NCBI GenBank assembly: GCA_016081115.2
Contig: JABTTQ020001484.1
Coordinates: 1 to 64,000 of the forward strand
Direction: 5' to 3'
DNA from: Rehmannia glutinosa
Lineage: Eukaryota; Streptophyta; Magnoliopsida; Lamiales; Orobanchaceae
Length of the DNA stretch: 64,000 nucleotides
Both the position numbers and the translations under genes were made by a program. This document shows positions 13,201 through 25,107 of the stretch, piece by piece. The notes under the pieces were generated by a model. It saw only the letters and a list, made by a program, of their open reading frames with translations, made no database searches and was not told the DNA's origin. Positions within the stretch are counted from its first letter, which is position 1; the number at the start of each line of letters is the position of its first letter.

Positions 13201-13486
13201 ATTTTTACAACAGTATTGATCTACATACATCATTATGAAGGATATGTTAATTTTAAGTGTATTTCATTTGCTTTTCTAGATAATCAACTGATCATCGTTG
13301 AAAAAATATTGAATACTACTAATTCTTATTTTCTCCAAATAAAAGAAGTAACAAAATCCACTTTGCCACACTTTTCTTATCTTATTATTTCTTTTCCCCC
13401 ACTAAGACAAAGTAAAGGCAAGGAACAATTAGAAGAGGACAAACAAAATAATCATAAAGGACATGGAGGAGAATGTTATTTATTAA

Positions 13487-14660
13487 CCTTTTTTTTTCGA
13501 ACGACAGACTTTATATCATAAACTCAACTGGAAATACAATGAAACGTAGCCGCTGGCTAACTTCCTACATGGTCACATACGAGCCATGAGGGGAATTGGC
13601 TATACCAATTCACATCCAAATCACTATCAATACCCGAATGGGCAAGTCTAGAACCAAAATCAATACATTTCTTGTTCGCCAAAACAAACGAACAATTCTC
13701 AAAAAGATAAAGAAAAAGAAAGATGTCTTTGGCTATAGTCTTAACTTCATCTTCAAATGGTTTCTTGTCACATAGTCTGTTAACTATATCCTCATCATCT
13801 ATCTTCACAATGATCCTCTTGATCCCCAAGTTGAAGCTGGAACTGAGAACATGTCGAATACCTATCAAGGTTGCTTCCACTGGAGAGCTCAAAGCCTCCC
13901 TAGAATGCGCCCAAGCATAAATAAGCTCCTTATTAGCGTTGCAGATCCAACCCCCAACCCCAGATTTTTCCCCACCCAAAACAGCAACACTAACCCCCAC
14001 TGAAGAGGGTTCTATAGCTGTAGCAGATAGTGAAACAGAATCAGCCCCGTTTGAAATCTGAACACCTTGGTACCTCAGGCTACTCTGCTTACCCTTCAAT
14101 TTCTGAAAATTCTGAAATTCCATCCACTCTCTAACCGCCCCATTAACCGTATCAAATTCCGACCAATAGCTTTTTTGAAATACCCAAAGATTACGGGTCT
14201 TCCAAAGCCACCAAAGAATGTAGCAAGAAAGTTGAATCCTATCTCTAGAATGACAACTCAAATCCATCCCACAAACAGACCTCCACCAATCATAAAAAGA
14301 AAGAACAGAGGAAATACCGTTCCAATCAATTGGTGCCAATTTCCAAACAATTTTTGCTCTCACACATTGAAAAAACAAATGGGAATTAGTCTCAGGAAAT
14401 TCACCACACATAGGACAAAAAGGATCAAGGTCCATACCTCTGAAAATTAAATGATCAGCAGTAGGTATAATCCCTTTAATTCCCTTCCAAACAAAGTGAC
14501 GCATTTTACTTTTAATGTCCAAATTCCAACATCTTTTCCACAGAAATTTAACTGAGTCCCTACACCCACTAGATTCAGGGCAATCTTTCAAAAGTTTCTG
14601 AGACTGGAGCAATGCTTTGTATGCGGAATTAACAGAATTAAAAGTAATATATTAGCGATG
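13487..14660 (-). mobile_element. 5'-truncated LINE (L1-like) 3' end
   Basis: On the minus strand the sequence contains a zinc-binding region and an RNase H-like domain, then a short 3' UTR ending in TTCGAAAAAAAAA (seen on + as the T-run at about 13,489-13,498). A poly(A) tail after a TTCGA-type end is usual for plant L1-type LINEs, and 5' truncation is the normal outcome of target-primed reverse transcription. No clear target duplication was found. The upstream edge at about 14,660 is an estimate. Confidence 0.6.
13557..14612 (-). pseudogene. LINE-derived zf-RVT plus RNase H-like protein fragment
   Basis: A 351-codon open frame encodes two domains seen at the C-terminus of plant LINE ORF2. 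The first, about residues 20-110, is the reverse-transcriptase zinc-binding region, with CPMCGEFPETNSHLFFQC as the metal-binding CxxC...HxxxxC pattern. The second, about residues 200-340, is an RNase H type-1-like fold. The Glu of the active site appears to be present (PVEATLIGIRHVL), but the first Asp (VSVAVLGGEKS) and the last conserved N..AD (CIDFGSRLAHS) are altered, so nuclease activity is doubtful. The start Met is arbitrary because the reverse transcriptase upstream is gone. It could be expressed as a stand-alone protein, as many genome annotations propose, but a dead LINE tail is the simpler reading. Confidence 0.7.
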
Positions 14661-16630
14661 AAGTCAGATTTCTAAATTTTGTGGTGAGATATATATTTTC
14701 ACGCAATTTTCTTTTTTTCCTAAAAAATTTGGGAAAATAAAAGTAATATATTGACAAAACTCTTTAAACTTATTCCCATTTAAGGTGAGAGGCCAACACG
14801 GTTGCAAATCAGTTATAACTTATAAGCCACCATAATTAGATATTTTTTTTCATTGTGAGATGTAGACTACTTAGTAAAAGTGACTTTTATGACAAAGAAA
14901 AACAATGAAAAGAAAGATAAAGATGCATATTGTGAAAGAAACACATTTTGGTCATATGAATTTGTGAATGTTTAATTGAATCAGAGGCTATTAGGCTAAG
15001 TAGGCCCTCTAAATCTTTAAACTCTAAAGCATGTATTTATATATTCTACTAAATGCATCAATTATTAATGTGTCGTTTCTTTTTGTGAAAATTATAACCA
15101 TTCTTTTATAATAGCCATAAATAATTTTTTTCTGAAAGAAATAGCCATAAATTTTAGAACTTGAAATAATAAGAGTCAAGCTTATGCGGAACAATTACTA
15201 TTTAATTCATAAGTTATAACTTATTACCAATAAATAAATATTGGTCACTTTCTGATTTATCTATCTTCTCTTATTGATGCTACAAAAATCCGTATAACTT
15301 ACTCCAAGTTGAGATGTTCGAGTTGGGATATCCGACTCGGTCCAATGAATCCACGAAGAGAAACCAACCTGCAACACACAAACGAGTTAGAATGACCTTA
15401 TAGTTGTCAGGAGGCCCCTACGTGCTTTAGGTCGATCTTGTGTATGAGAAAAATCGAGGAGGATAATGAGCGATTAATAGTAAAGTATATTTATTCAAAG
15501 TTAATTAAGGAGAGGACTATTTTATCGGTATAACGATAGGTTATGACGGAAACATTAAAGTGATCTGCAGGTCTCGTGGACCCTTTCCGTGGGCTGACTT
15601 GAATATTAATTCTTATAGGCCCAATAATAACAAAAATCATGAAAATAAAAGCTATATAGTAAAAAGACAAATTACATTTTTACTCCTCAACACTTATGAT
15701 ATTTCTAGGACCTCCATTTTTTTTTTATTATATCATGTTTCGTTATCATTTGATTATTCATTAGAAATTCATATCAACTTCCTTAAAATAACTTCAGAAC
15801 AAGATTGTTTGCCGTGGCTTAATGAAATAATTTTATGTCTACTAATCCTTTAAATTTTTGCAGTAACCAGTTGCAATTTAAATAAATCGAATTTGAACTA
15901 GAATTGCATTTAATAAAATACACAATAAGTGGATACATAATATAGATAATTATATCCTCATAATCTGGAAACTAGGGACTTTCCCCTATCTCTTTTTTGA
16001 AGCATTGGCCATTGGATGCTTCCATCTTCTAATTAGCGCTGCTTCTAATCATTGGCTAAGTGATGTTCAATCACCAATAATTCCAACACGTGTCAAATTA
16101 ATCCCCACCATAATTAAGGCAACCTTATACGACATGTGGCCGGGGACATCATTGAATTTTTCTTCTGATGAAATTTTAGTCCTTCATGAAATTATTTTTC
16201 ACAAAAACTTATGTGAGACAGGAAAAGACCGTGAACGATGATATGGACGGAACTACATGTAGTTGGAGGGGGCCTTGGCCCACCCAACATTTTCTTTTTT
16301 TTAATATGTATTTTGGCATTTTTTTTTTGCAAAAAAATTATATCAAGATTTTTATTTTTTGAATTTATGGGCATATACTCTTGCACACTTCAAAGTTCTC
16401 ATTTCAATACACCATAATGTGTATACTAACTTATTTTCCTGATGATATTCATAATATGCAAGAGAAATATTCTAAATTTTAATATCTTGGAATTGTAATT
16501 ATGTATTTTGAGATGTTTGATGATAAATATTTACATTGTATTTGATGCAAAAATATAATAAATTTTAAATTTTATTACATGTAAATAGATATTTTTAGTC
16601 ATTCATGTTTTCAAGAGATGAAAAATAGTC
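14661..16630. other. Intergenic; possible LTR scrap at about 15,290-15,600
   Basis: Mostly AT-rich and without coding signal. The less AT-rich patch 15,290-15,600 (TCCACGAAGAGAAACCAACC and neighbouring text) has the look of a degraded retrotransposon LTR, but no ends or primer-binding site are visible. AAAAGTAATATATT occurs at 14,639 and 14,740 as a short direct repeat. Confidence 0.35.
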
Positions 16631-16638
16631 ATATTTTT

Positions 16639-16730
16639 CAAAAAAATATTTTTTAGCCATTTTCGAGGAATATTTTAATAAAATAGCAGAATGGACAATT
16701 AAACTCAAAATGGCTAAAAAAATATTTTTG
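16639..16730. repeat. Imperfect inverted repeat, MITE-like
   Basis: Arm 1 (16,639-16,663) and arm 2 (16,707-16,730) are near-perfect reverse complements built around TTTTTAGCCATTTT, separated by about 43 bp. Weaker pairing extends outward. It looks like the core of a small fold-back element. Confidence 0.5.
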
Positions 16731-16831
16731 AAAGTCACAACTAAAAACTATTTTTGTTATGGACGAATAACCAAAAATTCAATGGACACTGTTGGCCCTC
16801 CCGACTATCGAATCCTCGTTCCGCCCCTGAA

Positions 16832-16900
16832 CGGTGATACTTTTGGAAAGTATCATTTTTTACACTAAAAGTATCACTTTTTACACCAAAAGTATCACCG
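16832..16900. repeat. Hairpin with internal tandem AAAGTATCA units
   Basis: CGGTGATACTTTTGG (16,832-16,846) and CCAAAAGTATCACCG (16,886-16,900) are perfect 15-bp inverted copies. Between them AGTATCA followed by TTTTTTACAC or CTTTTTACAC is repeated in tandem, so the loop consists of extra copies of one arm. Confidence 0.6.
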
Positions 16901-17224
16901 TCTCACGATCTCACAAGAGACCTGTTGTTAATTTTTTGTGCAACTTTGGGAATGGTACGAGTATACTTATTGCAGTGTGTTTTTCTTTGAATTAACTACA
17001 ATAATATCATTATATGTATTAATGTATGATAATTAACCAGACATAACATGAAAAATGTGTAAATAAGGGTTGAAGTGAAGAATGACTCAATTCATAAATA
17101 GCTAAGAGGTTGTTTGTCCAATTTGACCTTTTTTGGGGGTCTACTGATGATATTACACTTTTTCTCTTCAGAAAATACTAAAAAAATTATTGCTCAAAAA
17201 AAGAAAAAAGAAAAGATACTAAAA

Positions 17225-17560
17225 AAACTAGTGGTAATAGGCCAAATTGGCCACTTATGTTTTGTAAAAATAAAAAATAGCCATGTGTTTTCAAAAACAT
17301 GTTTTTTTTTAATTATTTAATTTTGACTAAAAACTGACGGTCATACCCTTCATTTATTCTCTGGTGATCAGGTACTTGGCCATTTTTTAAAAGATTGATG
17401 CGATACATAACTTGGTACTGAGTCACATAACTTGGTACCCAATCATGTAACTCGGTATCGAGTTATGTACCGGTCCCCAGAAATAGAAAAGGGTAAAGTG
17501 AATATTTAAAAAAATGGCATTAAAAAACGTGTTTTTGAAAAGACCAAAACTCCGACGAGC
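17225..17560. repeat. MITE-like inverted repeat with a tandem ATAACTTGGTAC core
   Basis: Left text (AAATAGCCATGTGTTTTCAAAAACATGTTTTTT, in part at 17,275-17,305) is matched in inverted orientation by AAAAAACGTGTTTTTGAAAAG at 17,522-17,542. In the centre (about 17,398-17,470) ATAACTTGGTAC or GTAACTCGGTAT is repeated about every 24 bases. Confidence 0.4.
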
Positions 17561-19413
17561 TCAAAAAATTATATCCAAAATTATATAGTTAATATAGAAA
17601 TATGATTAATATAACATATTTTTAATTTTCCGTTAAGATTTTGTTAAAATATTTTAAACCCTGAATATGCTGGGAATATGAAAATAAGATTGAAAATGAA
17701 AACTGTAAGTTGTATACATCTTGCAAAAAAAAGTTCCTTTTTTTTGATGCTGTACTAATAAGGATGACATAGTCGATGGAAAAATACATATTATTCCCAA
17801 TTTTGAATATTTTCCATGAAGCATTATCCAACTATGAATAGAAATAATATCAACAAAGTATTAACCAGAAAATTACAGCTCATCCGTTAAAACTTAAAAT
17901 GTCTAATCATCGAAAGCATGATTCTTCCCGCAAAAAAAAAAAAAAAGCATGGTTCATCAAATTAACTAAAAAATAAAAACAAATCAAATAAGGAAAATCT
18001 ATTTGGAGTGTACAGTAATATGCCAAAGGTACATCCACGTATGCTGTTGGACCCACCTTTCACGAACATCGCGCCACGCGCAAGATGGACGTTGTTTCTT
18101 TTTTTTTTTGAAATCGAAGCGCATTTAAAAATTAGAAAAAAGAAAAAAAAAGATATAAAAATTAAAAAGAAAGGTAAAAGGCAGGGCCCATGAAATGAAC
18201 CCAATAATTAATAGTGCTTGAATATTGAAAACGCCACTGTGCGCATTTTGCACCGACAGAAAACAATCTGCAAGATCCACGGCGGAAGACAAGCCACGTG
18301 TTCGTCAAAGGTGGGCCTGGATTACAGCTAAGTGAAAAACACTATAAGTGAAGTTGGTCTGCCGCTTTCATGAGAGCTGTCACCCAAATTGTTTTGAGAG
18401 GTTCATTGCAAAATAATAATTTTAATCAAGAAAATGCGACAGTATATATTATCATTATTTAAAAGTTTTATTGATAATTATTAGATAATATAATCCTACT
18501 AACCTGCAACATTAATGAATCATAATATCCCCAATCACCACAATACTTTTTAAAATTATTAACTCCAGATGATTTTCTCAAATCCAAATTTCTTAATCTT
18601 ACGGATACATATAACTAGCTAATATTGGATTCATTAATTATTAATTTGGTATAGATCATAATTTGTTAATGCTGATATTTAGTTAATCTTGATGGATAAT
18701 GGAAAAGAGTTAGGACAAAATATGTGGTGGCAGAGCAAATTGTTAAAAATCAAAGAAATGGGTTGTGTTCCTGGACCCTTGCCGACAGTCAATTCGAGTC
18801 ATGTGTCTGAAGATACAATTTGCCTTTTTGAAAAAAATCAAACTAAATGCTATGGCTGTCACTTCTTTTCATGTTATTTTCTGTAATCACTTTATTTTTA
18901 AATTTCTGTTATCATCTAAGGACTAAATCATAAATGGAACAATTTTATGTTCTTTCATAAATGGTACACCAGCAGATTACTTGAAGATTTTATTTCATTG
19001 TACGTGTAAGAACCGATCGACCTGCTATTGAAGAATCAAGGTTTCAAAAAAAAAAAAGAAAATTGAAAGTTGTACTAAAAAATAAAAAAGAAAACTGAAA
19101 GCCAAGTTAATTACTTTTTTTTAATAAGTTGGGAGTAGTGGTTGGAGGGGAGATAAATTTCAAAGAAACTGAAAAATATAGAGTTCGAACACTGATAAAC
19201 ACTCTTATAAAGGGTGAAAGAATCTGGCTTGAAGCTGAGTTGTGGTAAAGCCAACTTCATTATTTTTGCATCCCCCGCCCCCTCCAAAGCTATATCCACT
19301 GTACATACAGTACATTACAAAATAGGCAATACAAGAGTGAAAAAACCTGAAAAAAGCCACAAAAAGATGGGCAATAAAAGGTTGAAAAGACCTGAAGAAA
19401 AAAAAGCACAGTT
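17561..19413. other. AT-rich intergenic, no gene seen
   Basis: Only short frames without recognisable domains. Some A- and T-homopolymers at 17,931-17,946, 18,100-18,111 and 19,048-19,059. No RNA gene recognised. Confidence 0.5.
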
Positions 19414-19484
19414 TGTGGCTGCTGGGATTCGAGCCCAGGTCTCCAGGCCACAACGTGGAATTCTTAACACTAAACTACAGCCAC
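19414..19484 (-). tRNA. tRNA-His(GTG)-like gene with two lesions, probable pseudogene
   Basis: Read on the minus strand from 19,484, the sequence starts GTGGCTGTAGTTTAGTG and ends CCCAGCAGCCACA, which is the plant nuclear tRNA-His sequence as I know it. The acceptor stem GTGGCTG/CAGCCAC is fully paired, the anticodon loop TTGTGGC carries GTG, the B-box GGCTCGAATCC is intact, and position 73 is A. Two differences from the usual gene are seen. The D-loop has GTGTTA in place of GTGGTA. The 3' side of the anticodon stem has lost one G (CCTGG where CCGTGG is expected), which disrupts pairing with CCACG. A T8 run (19,397-19,404 on +, A-run) directly downstream is a good Pol III terminator. It could be a decayed gene, a tRNA-derived repeat head or a sequence error. 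Confidence 0.75.
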
Positions 19485-21014
19485 TTCTTTGGTTGAAGAA
19501 TTCCACAATTTATTTAAAACAAAACAATTTCTCTCTCTCCACGCATGTGATGATTCAATTACTGCGGCAAGAATGAGGCATCAAATTCCAATAAGCATAA
19601 TTTAATGCGTTTAAGCATATTTAAAGGGGTAGTTTTGTTAGTATAATAAGAAAAGGTGAAATCAACTTTGAGCATAAAAAGACTGGCTTTCAAGGTTCAT
19701 ACCGAGTTTGTTAGATTAACAACCTTTTCACTGTGGAAATTAAGGTAACTTAATAATGATGTGTACCTGAAAACAAAGATCACTTCTTGGTACTTGCACT
19801 TTTCATGATGGCTTATGTTTGCTTCCTCCTTAAAAAAAACCCCAAAATCTTAGCAAAACAATTACTTTTAGTTCGCGGTGCTACATGTGCTAGTTTTTCA
19901 AGATACATAACGTGTAACTTCCTTTAGCCATCATCCCAACACACACACACACACTTACCTTAATAAGTTCATAAACACAAAGCTCTCTGATATATGGGAA
20001 AAATGTGTTGTCCATTTGAATATATTAGGGATGGATTATATTACCGAGCAAGATCAATTATTGCTTTCTATTTTGAATTTTCTCATTGGAAGGATTAAGA
20101 AATGAGAAATGGAATTGAAGGGTTTTATGGTTGCTCATTTTTTTTTTCTTTAATCCCCATACAAAAAAACAATAAATAAAAAGAGAGAGAGCGACTTTTT
20201 ATATATTTATGCATGTCCTTGTAGATAATATAAGAAACAATTGTAGAAGTTATATGGTGCATTATATCCTTGATTCCAGACTTCAACAAGTTATACATCT
20301 GATTCGAGTGTCTTTTAAAATATATTCATTAACGTACATTAAAATCATTTATATTGGTAACCATTTGTTAGAAATTAGAAAGAAAAATGCGATCAGGATT
20401 GTATTTAATTTTATCCCTTTTCCCATCACTAAATCTTAGATCGCAGTGTTTAACAGCCAGGAAAGGTTTAAGTTGTTAATGGTTATGCTTGCTGCCAAAC
20501 AAAATTAGGTACAATTATAAATGAAAACAGACCTAATAATTAAAAGAAGAGAAAAAAACAAGTTAAAAAGGACAAGGAGTAGGTACTTGTAGTAGAACCA
20601 GATCAATAAAAGTGGGGAGGGGAAGCTGTTGAGGATAGAAACTATAAGGACAAACTTTAGCAACTGCCATTTGCTGCTCATTGTGGTTTTGGTAATGTTT
20701 TAACCACCTCCAAAAATGGCATATTTCCTTTTCATGGTACTCACAACATTGTTTGACCATAATAGTGGCTACATTTTGGTATGGCCAGACATGAGACAAT
20801 GTTGCTGCAAAATGAATCGTAATCTGAAATATCTCTCAATCCTCAACTTGGTTATGTTCCATGATGTACATGTTGATTTTACAATATCAATCATGTAATG
20901 GGACATGACTAGAGTAACTTTCTCAACTCATTGCCGTCTCATCATATTTTCCATGCAAGTGGAAAATCTATGATGATAATGGTTTTGGAATTTCATCTCA
21001 TTCTCCTTCGTATG
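19485..21014. other. Intergenic, no gene seen
   Basis: AT-rich with an (AC)n run at 19,939-19,953. No coding domain or RNA gene recognised. Confidence 0.5.
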
Positions 21015-21163
21015 AAGGTTGCGTCAGGAAGGTCATCCGGCATAAAACTTTGCAACTTTGCTTTATGTGTGAATTTGTAGTGTTAACTAATTTTTGACAC
21101 TATAAACTTCACACCACCGACCCCACATAGTGGGATAAAGTGCAGTTGATGATGATGATGATT
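21015..21163 (+). mobile_element. RTE-type LINE 3' tail fragment
   Basis: GTTGCGTCAGGAAGGTCATC and then CCGGCATAAAAC at 21,019-21,050, followed by GACCCCACATAGTGGGATAA at 21,119-21,138 and a (GAT)n-type tail (TGATGATGATGATGAT at 21,148-21,163), is the characteristic 3' end of plant RTE-class non-LTR retrotransposons, which end in short tandem repeats and not in poly(A). About 55 bases between the two conserved blocks are diverged. No coding part remains. Confidence 0.6.
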
Positions 21164-21190
21164 TCTCAATCCTCCACTTAATTAATATTC

Positions 21191-21427
21191 GGGATAATTA
21201 CAAATTTTACTCTTGTAATTTAAACCAATCACAACAACACCCAATTAAATTTCAAAATTATAGCTATCCCTTGACATATATTTTCATTTTGCAAATTGCA
21301 CCTACTAAAAATGTTTTTTTGTAAAGTAAACACAAGCCTCAAGGAAGTATTTGTAATTTTAAAACATAACTGATCTTTTTTATAATTAGACTAAACCTTA
21401 GAGTAATTTTTGTAAGGATCCCTATTT
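21191..21427. mobile_element. MITE of the GGGATAATTACAAA family, copy A
   Basis: The left end GGGATAATTACAAATTTTAC and the right end TAATTTTTGTAAGGATCCCT are inverted copies. Internal text (TATTTGTAATTTTAAAA near 21,350, AATTAGACTAAACC near 21,388) recurs in five other elements of this window at 28.8, 29.8, 34.6, 34.8 and 35.5 kb. Confidence 0.6.
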
Positions 21428-21763
21428 TTAAAGATGTAATAAGAAACAAGTTATTTAATGAATAAGAGTAGGAAATGATGTATTATTAGAGAACCCATAT
21501 CACAATTCTGGCACATAAAAAATAGTCGCATTATTTATAAATTATAATAACTGGGGTGAGCATTCAATAAAATACATTTTTTTTTTTAATTTCAAATTGT
21601 AACTTTGTTTGGGCCGAGAATATCGCGATGTACTAGTCGCATTCTGATGAAGTCAACCCAAATCAAGCAGAGTGAAGATATTTAATTTGGCCCAACTCTA
21701 GCAAATAAAGCGACTCAATTTATATATGACAAAAAAAAAAATATCAAAAAAGTCCACACATAT

Positions 21764-24700
21764 TCAAGCAAATTCCTTTAAAAACCCAAGAGTTGTATAA
21801 CAATTCATTTCAGCTGACAATCCATAACAAATGCTTGAAAAGAGCGCACCATACCTTAAACAGTGGATGCTCAGCAGAAAGATATACATCCTTACTTGTT
21901 CATCACATTCCTCACCTTCCAATATCGAAACCATAGAAGCTTCAGGAGATGCAAGCCAGCTAAAATCAATAGGGTTTCTAATTTTTTCAAAAACTACTTT
22001 CAGAAGCAAGCATGCTCCACACTTTTGGTGTTATATTGGCAATGCATTTATGTAGCCGACTCTTTATTTCCTCAAACTCCATATTTCGAGAATTTGGTTC
22101 CAAAATATCACCTAGACAACGACAATTGCATTTTTGAGTCGAAACGGATAAGAACTCCAGATGGGTCGGGCTCAGATTTAAAAATGAAGCCCACAAGAAG
22201 CTTCTAGAAAGATTCAGCATTGATTCCCCTGCATTCATCCAGAAATTCGCAACTGTTGTCACAAGAGAAGATTCGAACGTGAAAAGATGATGGGCCGCCC
22301 CAGCCAGCAACAACGAATATGCAGCACTTGTTTTGTACATTTTGAAAGCTTCAAGCTTTTGTGTTTCAATGTCAGAATTAAGAACCGAGAGATCACTAGC
22401 GTGGACTTTATAAGCAGAGGACAAGGCGGTGTAAGCGTTTAGAGAAAGATAATGATAAGGATGTAGCTTCAGTTTTTGAGGTGATTTTGCTTCGTTTGGT
22501 TCTCGGGTTTTGTTGTTTAAGTGGCCGTGAGTGAGCAAGTTTTCGAGATTCTTACAGCACCATATTGGATCACCGGATGATAGATAGTCTGTTACTGCAT
22601 TATCAAAGCTTTGCATCAGTTTTTCTATTTTATAGTCCGACGACTCGGGATTGGCAGCAGACAATGCCTACAAAGGAAAGAAAAAGGCCAAGTATACATG
22701 TGGTTGTGAGCAAAAGTCTCAATAAAGAGCTTAATGCATCAATAGTGGCAATTACATCATGAGAAGATCAATTAACGAAACCAATGAAGATATAAATAAT
22801 CTGGAGAAATACAGGGTGTTTGGCTGAGCTTATTTAAAACTTCTTGTAAGAGCTTATAAGCTCTCTAAAGGTGTTTGGTAAACTTTTTAAAAAAGATCTT
22901 ATAAGCTCTCTCAAAATAAGATGTTAGGAGCTTATAAGCTGTTTTCGAAAAACAACTTGTAAGATGTTTTGAAGAGCTTATGAGCTCAGCCAAACACCCT
23001 CTTACTTTGACAAATTCCAAAAACAATGTGAAGAAGCATTTTCAGAACCCAAGACTCAAGAGGCCTTTAAGATACTTCCAGCATAAAAATAAGAAATACC
23101 GCAAACGTTGCAACACTATAAATGTAGGTACATCTGTATGTGTTTTCACACACACACACACATAGAATACCCATAAAGTGAAGGATAAACCATTTTGGGG
23201 GGAAAGGAGCACCTCTGATTCTTAGTAATCTCAATTTCATTTCCGTCCCACACATAACATGTATTCAATCATTTTTTTCACCAATTAAATAAAACCTTAC
23301 TTGCACAGCATTATCCACATAAGCTTCAGGCATCGCACCACAGCGCTTACATCTACAGCTAAACCAATACTTAGACCATAATTCTGCTCGTCTCATCTCC
23401 TGCAGAAACCAATGACAAGTAAAAGTAATAAAAGCTTGAACTGCAGGAGAGTGCTATTGCAAAGGCATCAGGAACTCATAAAAGATTAAGATGTTTTTTA
23501 AAATCTATAAAGAATAACACAAGAAACAGAAATTTGCGAGAAAGCCAATCATGAATTCGCGATGAAATTATAGGAAAGAATATATGAATAATGAATAATG
23601 AATAATGTTTAACTACTCAAAGCCTTCTTAATCCTAGTAATACAGTTCTGTGATAGTGGAGGTCCACAGTAGTAAATCTGTTCACATAAATATTCGTCCT
23701 TTAAGGCCTTCGTTTCTGTGCCAAAGCAAACACTCCACAATTTTCATCCATTTCTCATTGTGTCTCAAAACATACAGTGCAAATTCAAAAAAAGCAAATT
23801 TACTAATTTATCCTGAACACATTCCTTATTTGTCAATGTAACTTGAATGCTTCCCTTTTGAACCAAAAATAAGTATGGATACAACTCTTCTCTAAAATTA
23901 CAAGAAATATAAACAATTTTAGTCCTGTTTTTTAGTAAAGCTAAACACAAGATTTATAAATAAACTCATACATCAAAATCTCAATCACAACGCCGTTAAA
24001 TTCTAAAATAAATCCCGACCTTAGGTTGCAACAAATCCGTGTATGCAATTGTCACCTCTTCTCCTTTGTTAACAGCTTTTATACTTCGAACTATAATTCT
24101 TGGACCATAACCATTTTTTTCTACATCACCTGAAAATAAATTCTACATCACCTCTTATCCATCATATCATTCGTGTAAGAAATACGTGAAAATGGGCATC
24201 GTAAATCACCTTCCATTATGAAACCATTATCATATCCATTGCCACAGCCACTTTTTGCAGCTGGAGTAATCCTTAAAGCTGGTAGCTCCACATTATCTTC
24301 CAGCCCCATTAAAAAACTGTAGCAAGCATTTGGAGAACAACTATGATTAATCCAAGAAAATGCAGTTACATAAACAGCAACTCCTATGCAGCAGCCACTC
24401 TTATCCTGAACCTCCACAGCGTTCGTTAGCACCAAGCACAATACCATCTCCTCCAATACAAACTCATCCTGCTTCTCTACATTTACATTCTCATCCAAAC
24501 ACATCCTCCTCGCCTTAGCTATCACTTTTGCCCCCTCTCTTATCCTCTCCAAAATGTTTTCATCATTTTCATCGGAATTATCACCTTCATCACTACATTG
24601 AAATTGGTGGTTTCTATTTTCCCCAAATAATAAATTCTCACGATTAGTCATCAAACCCGCAATTCTCTCTAAAGCGCCGTTCTTCTGATCACTGCTCATC

Positions 24701-25107
24701 GAACCTGGAAATTTAGGGGAAAATCTGTAGTGTTGGGGAAGTTTTCCGAAAATGTGAACAAGGCGGAGAGAGAGGCGGAGGTCGGAGGAGTCGTCGTTCC
24801 ACGTGGAGGTAGGTGATTGGAGAAGGAGAGAGTGGAGGTGGGGTTCGCCGGAGGATAAATGGAGGGGGGAATCGAGGGAAGAGCAGCTAGGCGAACAGTA
24901 GAGGGGACTGGGGGTGTCAATGGGGACATGGTAGGGATTTTGGGGAAAGGCAGGGGCAAAAGGGGGAAATTCCGGCGGCGGAAGAGTAGATAAGCAGGCG
25001 GAGCAGTGGGAACTAAGGGCGGAGTCGCGGAGGACGAAGGCGAGAGGGCGGAGAGGTGGGGTGAGGTCTTGGCCTATGGCTATGTCTTCAATCGCTCTCA
25101 TCTCCAT
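21764..25107 (-). CDS. SDG41-like SET domain protein (SMYD-type), 4 exons, C-terminal frameshift
   Basis: A predicted SET-domain lysine methyltransferase of the SMYD-like group, closest in my recognition to plant SET DOMAIN GROUP 41. Proposed exons are 25,107-24,186, 24,129-24,020, 23,399-23,301 and 22,667-21,987. Phases agree (922+110 = 344 codons, then 33, then 226). The N-terminus holds a MYND-like Cys cluster (CSAC... CSPSC, residues about 34-75). SWINHSCSPNACYSF is the SET cofactor-binding NHSC motif, about residues 260-275. GEEVTIAYTDLLQP and ELWSKYWFSCRCKRCG form the end of SET and the post-SET zinc site. Exon 4 is an alpha-helical C-terminal repeat region. The frame stops at 21,987, but homologous-looking text continues in the +1 frame to 21,764, so one frameshift in an A/T-rich run near 21,985-22,010 truncates about 75 residues. 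The first intron is only 56 bp. Substrate unknown. Confidence 0.8.
22812..23001. mobile_element. 190-bp MITE with GGGTGTTTGGCTGAGCT inverted ends
   Basis: The left end CAGGGTGTTTGGCTGAGCTT and the right end AGCTCAGCCAAACACCCTC are inverted repeats, and the interior repeats AGCTTATAAGCT palindromes. It sits in the last intron of the SDG41-like gene. A clear target duplication is not visible, so hAT or Tourist affiliation is open. Confidence 0.65.

Noticed and set aside
17962..18204. Phe-rich 80-codon frame on the minus strand
   Set aside because: Composition reflects A-rich runs on the + strand; no family signal.
24696..24959. Pro/Thr-rich frame on the minus strand
   Set aside because: Shadow of exon 1 of the SDG41-like gene in another frame.
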